The notes under the pieces were generated by a model. That model was not told the origin of the DNA and ran no database searches. It was given only the letters and a program-made list of their open reading frames with translations. This document shows positions 6,643-8,473 of a stretch of 8,473 bases of DNA, piece by piece. The number at the start of each line of letters is the position of its first letter. Positions within the stretch are counted from its first letter, which is position 1. Source of the stretch: Actinomycetota bacterium (GTDB lineage: Bacteria; Actinomycetota; Actinomycetes; Actinomycetales; Microbacteriaceae); the NCBI GenBank assembly GCA_009927245.1, contig RFNI01000161.1:1-8473 (forward strand), in the 5' to 3' direction. Both the position numbers and the translations under genes were made by a program.

Positions 6643-7632
6643 TTACTCTTCAGAGCTGTCTGAAACCTGACTTTTAGCCGTTGCAGCGCTCTGTGCCGAG
6701 CGAACTGATTTTCTAAGTCTCTTCTCGCTGACACTTCGCTCCCCTAGATGCTCTGGGTTCCAGACCGATAGATCCTCATCGGAAAACTCTGGCTTTGCTC
6801 TTCTTGAGAAGCTCGGTAGGACAGCGCCTGGGGCTAGTCTTCTGGCAGTTAGCAAGAACCCGGTGTGACCTCCCATACGGTGCTCAGGGCGCACTGCTAG
6901 CCCTTGAAGGTGCCAACCTCTAACCAGCGACTCAAAAGCTTCAGGGTCTGCGTAGTTACCTGTTGCCTTTATCTCCTCTGCAACACGGGAAAGCTGAGTC
7001 ACGGTGGCAACGTAGCAAATCAGGACACCACCAGGGGCTAAGGCCTCTGATACAGCATCGATGCACTCCCAAGGAGCAAGCATGTCTAGGACTACTCGGT
7101 CGATAGAACCTGGCTCAACTACCGTCAGTAGTTCATCTTGCAAACTACCTAACTGGATGCTCCAGTTATCGGGAACATAACCAAACTGCGTTTCAACGTT
7201 TGCCTTAGCTATCTCAGCGAACTCGGCTCTTCTTTCGAAAGAAGTTAGCGATCCGCTCTCCCCTACTGCTCTCAACAAATACATGCTCAAAGCACCAGAA
7301 CCAACACCAGCCTCAACGACTCTCGCTCCAGGGAAGATATCTCCCATGGTTACGATGCTTGCAGCATCCTTTGGATAAACAATTGCTGCACCTCTAGGCA
7401 TAGACAAAACGAAGTCTGTGAGTAGCGGTCGAAGAGCTAAATATTCAACACCTGCCTGATTGGTAATAACTGAGCCATCAGGTTTACCGATGATGTCATC
7501 GTGTTTGATATCTCCTCGGTGGGTTCCAAAGACTGCACCCGCACGCAGGGTTATCGTATTCAGTCTCCCCTTTGGACCAGTTAGTTGAACTCGTTCCCCG
7601 GCTCTAAAAACGCCGCGCATGATGTTGGTCAT
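6643..7632 (-). CDS. trmI: tRNA (adenine(58)-N1)-methyltransferase TrmI
   Basis: SAM-dependent enzyme that makes N1-methyladenosine at position 58 in the T-loop of tRNA; the family in actinobacteria is represented by M. tuberculosis Rv2118c and works as a homotetramer. The 329-residue product has the N-terminal beta domain (about 1-75, including GVFRAGERVQLTGPKGR), then a Rossmann fold with the SAM-binding motif VVEAGVGSGALSMYLL at 105-120, an acidic residue in the SFERR loop at about 133, the catalytic-region motif VLDMLAPWE at 181-189, and the family signature RMGGHTGFLLTARRLAPG at 252-269. The tail beyond about 275 is charged and likely disordered. The ATG overlaps the HAD stop as ATGA and has an AGGAAG ribosome-binding site about 9 bases upstream. 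In many actinobacteria the proteasome-associated ATPase gene follows; here FKBP does. Confidence 0.95.
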   Translation of the reverse strand: MTNIMRGVFRAGERVQLTGPKGRLNTITLRAGAVFGTHRGDIKHDDIIGKPDGSVITNQAGVEYLALRPLLTDFVLSMPRGAAIVYPKDAASIVTMGDIFPGARVVEAGVGSGALSMYLLRAVGESGSLTSFERRAEFAEIAKANVETQFGYVPDNWSIQLGSLQDELLTVVEPGSIDRVVLDMLAPWECIDAVSEALAPGGVLICYVATVTQLSRVAEEIKATGNYADPEAFESLVRGWHLQGLAVRPEHRMGGHTGFLLTARRLAPGAVLPSFSRRAKPEFSDEDLSVWNPEHLGERSVSEKRLRKSVRSAQSAATAKSQVSDSSEE

Positions 7633-7970
7633 TTAGAGAACTTCCTGAGTGTCTTGTAGGTTACTCCCTGCATGGTTGGCCAGATGATGCGACCTTCCTG
7701 CTCAGGGATTGGAACAATGTTTTGAATACCTATGGCGATAGTCCCTGCAGCTTCTGCTGAGGTAATGCCTGAAATTGAATCTTCAAAGGCAAAACAGTCC
7801 TCCGGTGCGAACCCTAGGAGTTCAGCAGCCTTTAGGTATGGCTCAGGATGAGGTTTACCTCGTAGCACATCATCGCCAGCCACGATGATGTCAAAAGCTG
7901 GGAAATCAATGGCATCAACCACCTGCTGGGCCATTCTGCGAAGAGACATGGTGACCAGAGCTGTTTTCAC
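7629..7970 (-). CDS. HAD-superfamily hydrolase, C-terminal part (3' part of frameshifted gene)
   Basis: Second half of a HAD phosphatase whose first half is at 8287-7967. It carries HAD motif II (TALVTMS, in the apparent first residues), motif III lysine in GKPHPEPYL, and motif IV acidic residues in CFAFEDSISGITSAEAAG, all in the right order. The ATG at 7970 is not a likely native start, because the protein begins inside motif II and the upstream gene reads up to exactly this point. Adding one A to the AAA run at 7977-7979 restores the continuous segment FDSRKHNVKTALVT and a protein of about 219 residues. Its stop codon overlaps the trmI start (ATGA), so the two are probably coupled. Confidence 0.88.
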   Translation of the reverse strand: MKTALVTMSLRRMAQQVVDAIDFPAFDIIVAGDDVLRGKPHPEPYLKAAELLGFAPEDCFAFEDSISGITSAEAAGTIAIGIQNIVPIPEQEGRIIWPTMQGVTYKTLRKFSK

Positions 7971-8287
7971 GTTGTGTTTCTTGAATCAAAAAGTAATTCT
8001 CTAGCCCCTGGTCGCCAAGGGATGATTTTCTGGAGTTGGCTTTGCACATCTGAGGTCAATCTAGTGACGATCTCCTGAGGCTCTAGATCTATATTCGCCT
8101 TGTCCTTGAAGAGTTTTGAGGACTCATCCAGACTCATGCCCACTACTGATAACCCATCCTCATGGGTCCAGGTTCCATTGTGTTCCTTAGCCAAAGCCTG
8201 CTCACTAGCCAACCAATATGGCTCAGAGTCGATTAGCGTACCGTCCATATCAAACAGGACAGCAAAGGAAGGAGAACGACCAAACAT
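7967..8287 (-). CDS. HAD-superfamily hydrolase (phosphatase/phosphoglucomutase-like), N-terminal part with catalytic aspartate
   Basis: Cytoplasmic haloacid dehalogenase-type phosphatase of the beta-phosphoglucomutase/Gph-like branch. Motif I, VLFDMDGTLIDSEPYW, is at residues 10-25, with nucleophile D13 and acid/base D15. A helical C1 cap follows (about 20-88), and the core resumes at IPWRPGARELLFDS. The substrate cannot be told from sequence; sugar phosphates are usual for this branch. The frame runs out at RNTT, after a lost A near 7977-7979, and the remainder is encoded in the next frame to 7629. The ATG at 8287 has no obvious ribosome-binding site, but a TAGACT box lies 9 bases upstream, compatible with a leaderless transcript. 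First gene of the leftward cluster, divergent from the PAC2 gene. Confidence 0.9.
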   Translation of the reverse strand: MFGRSPSFAVLFDMDGTLIDSEPYWLASEQALAKEHNGTWTHEDGLSVVGMSLDESSKLFKDKANIDLEPQEIVTRLTSDVQSQLQKIIPWRPGARELLFDSRNTT

Positions 8288-8342
8288 AATGCGAAAAGTC
8301 TAACTGCGTTCAATGAAATAGAGTTCTAACTAAGAGATTCCT
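8288..8342. promoter_or_regulatory. Divergent intergenic region between HAD hydrolase and PAC2 gene
   Basis: This 55-base AT-rich spacer is the only divergent junction in the window and must hold the promoters for both directions. On the plus strand, TAGAGT at 8319-8324 is a weak -10 candidate for the PAC2 gene, followed by a purine-rich AAGAGA at 8332-8337 that could serve as its ribosome-binding site. On the minus strand a TAGACT box lies near the HAD start. I see no clear operator palindrome. Confidence 0.45.
8297..8302 (-). promoter_or_regulatory. Candidate -10 element for the leftward operon (HAD-trmI-...)
   Basis: Read on the minus strand, TAGACT matches the actinobacterial TANNNT -10 consensus and ends 9 bases before the ATG at 8287. 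That spacing would put transcription start at or a few bases before the ATG, consistent with a leaderless or nearly leaderless mRNA, and no ribosome-binding site is visible. No convincing -35 is seen. The call rests on a six-base match in a 55-base divergent spacer. Confidence 0.3.
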
Positions 8343-8473
8343 TTGAAATGGTGGAAATTGAACGAGAACCAAAGCCCATTTAGCGGTCGAGTACTTATTG
8401 TCGCTCTAGACGGTTGGACCGACGCTGGAGCTTCTGCAAGCTCTGCTGCTAGTTACCTGCGCGAACGCATGAA
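8343..8473 (+). CDS. PAC2-family protein, N-terminal part (runs off right edge)
   Basis: Beginning of a PAC2-family gene (proteasome assembly chaperone 2-like fold; bacterial members are widespread in actinobacteria and mostly uncharacterised). The plus-strand frame reads SPFSGRVLIVALDGWTDAGA and continues SASSAASYLRERM to the window end; the VLIVALDGWTDAGA segment followed by an alanine/serine-rich helix is the family's typical N-terminus. The frame opens after a TAA at 8331-8333. The best start is TTG 8343, with AAGAGA 5 bases before it; TTG 8358 is an alternative. The more obvious ATG at 8348 is out of frame and stops at 8381, so either the start is a TTG or the beginning is disturbed. Only about 43 residues are visible, so the family call is good but the start is uncertain. 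Confidence 0.75.
   Translation, partial: MKWWKLNENQSPFSGRVLIVALDGWTDAGASASSAASYLRERM

Noticed and set aside
6616..6643. Inverted repeat (aacttc ... gaagtt, 16-base loop) between trmI and the FKBP gene, considered as a terminator
   Set aside because: The stem is only six AT-rich base pairs with a long loop and no T-run, and the overlapping AAGAA-C-TTCTT dyad is part of the ribosome-binding region.
7967..7990. Programmed frameshift in the HAD gene
   Set aside because: There is no classic slippery heptamer or downstream structure, and similar one-base losses occur in two unrelated genes nearby, so error is simpler.
8100..8303. Plus-strand open frame of 67 codons
   Set aside because: It is antisense to the HAD motif I and cap region, whose minus-strand reading is clearly conserved.
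1..8473. CRISPR arrays, tRNA or rRNA genes, insertion sequences, phage or defence genes
   Set aside because: No direct repeats, tRNA-like folds, transposase or defence-protein motifs were seen; the window is filled by conserved housekeeping genes.

Overview
The window looks like a stretch of core chromosome from a small-genome actinobacterium of moderate GC content. The best guess is a planktonic Microbacteriaceae of the Aquiluna/Rhodoluna type. That guess rests on the conserved gene order pafB-pafC-tatA-tatC-helY, an actinobacterial Rv2118c-type tRNA methyltransferase (trmI), a PAC2-family gene, and protein composition that is not strongly GC-biased. The exact lineage is inference.

Layout: nine genes run leftwards on the minus strand with almost no space between them. 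In order of transcription they are a HAD phosphatase (8287-7629), trmI (7632-6643), a lipoprotein FKBP-type prolyl isomerase (6610-5644), pafB (5628-4624), pafC (4631-3639), a small membrane protein (3639-3403), tatA (3394-3191), tatC (3191-2382) and helY (2382 to beyond the left edge). Most junctions are stop/start overlaps (ATGA, TAATG, TGATG) or gaps of 8 to 32 bases, so this is probably one translationally coupled operon or a chain of overlapping transcripts. A divergent PAC2-family gene begins at about 8343 on the plus strand and runs off the right edge, leaving a 55-base divergent promoter region.

Functions: trmI makes m1A58 in tRNA. PafB and PafC are WYL-domain partners that in mycobacteria form the PafBC activator of the DNA-damage response. 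TatA and TatC form the twin-arginine export pore and receptor. HelY is a Ski2/Mtr4-like helicase. The FKBP lipoprotein is probably an extracytoplasmic folding factor, fitting its position near protein export genes.

Two things stand out. First, trmI abuts the FKBP gene directly, where many actinobacteria carry the Pup-proteasome genes (mpa/arc, dop, pup, prcBA, pafA), so this is a pafBC locus without its usual Pup neighbours. Second, three genes (HAD, FKBP, helY) are broken by five single-base frameshifts. Each can be repaired by adding one base to a short run, usually AAA to AAAA, which points to sequence or assembly error more than gene decay. I found no mobile element, CRISPR array, RNA gene or clearly new system.
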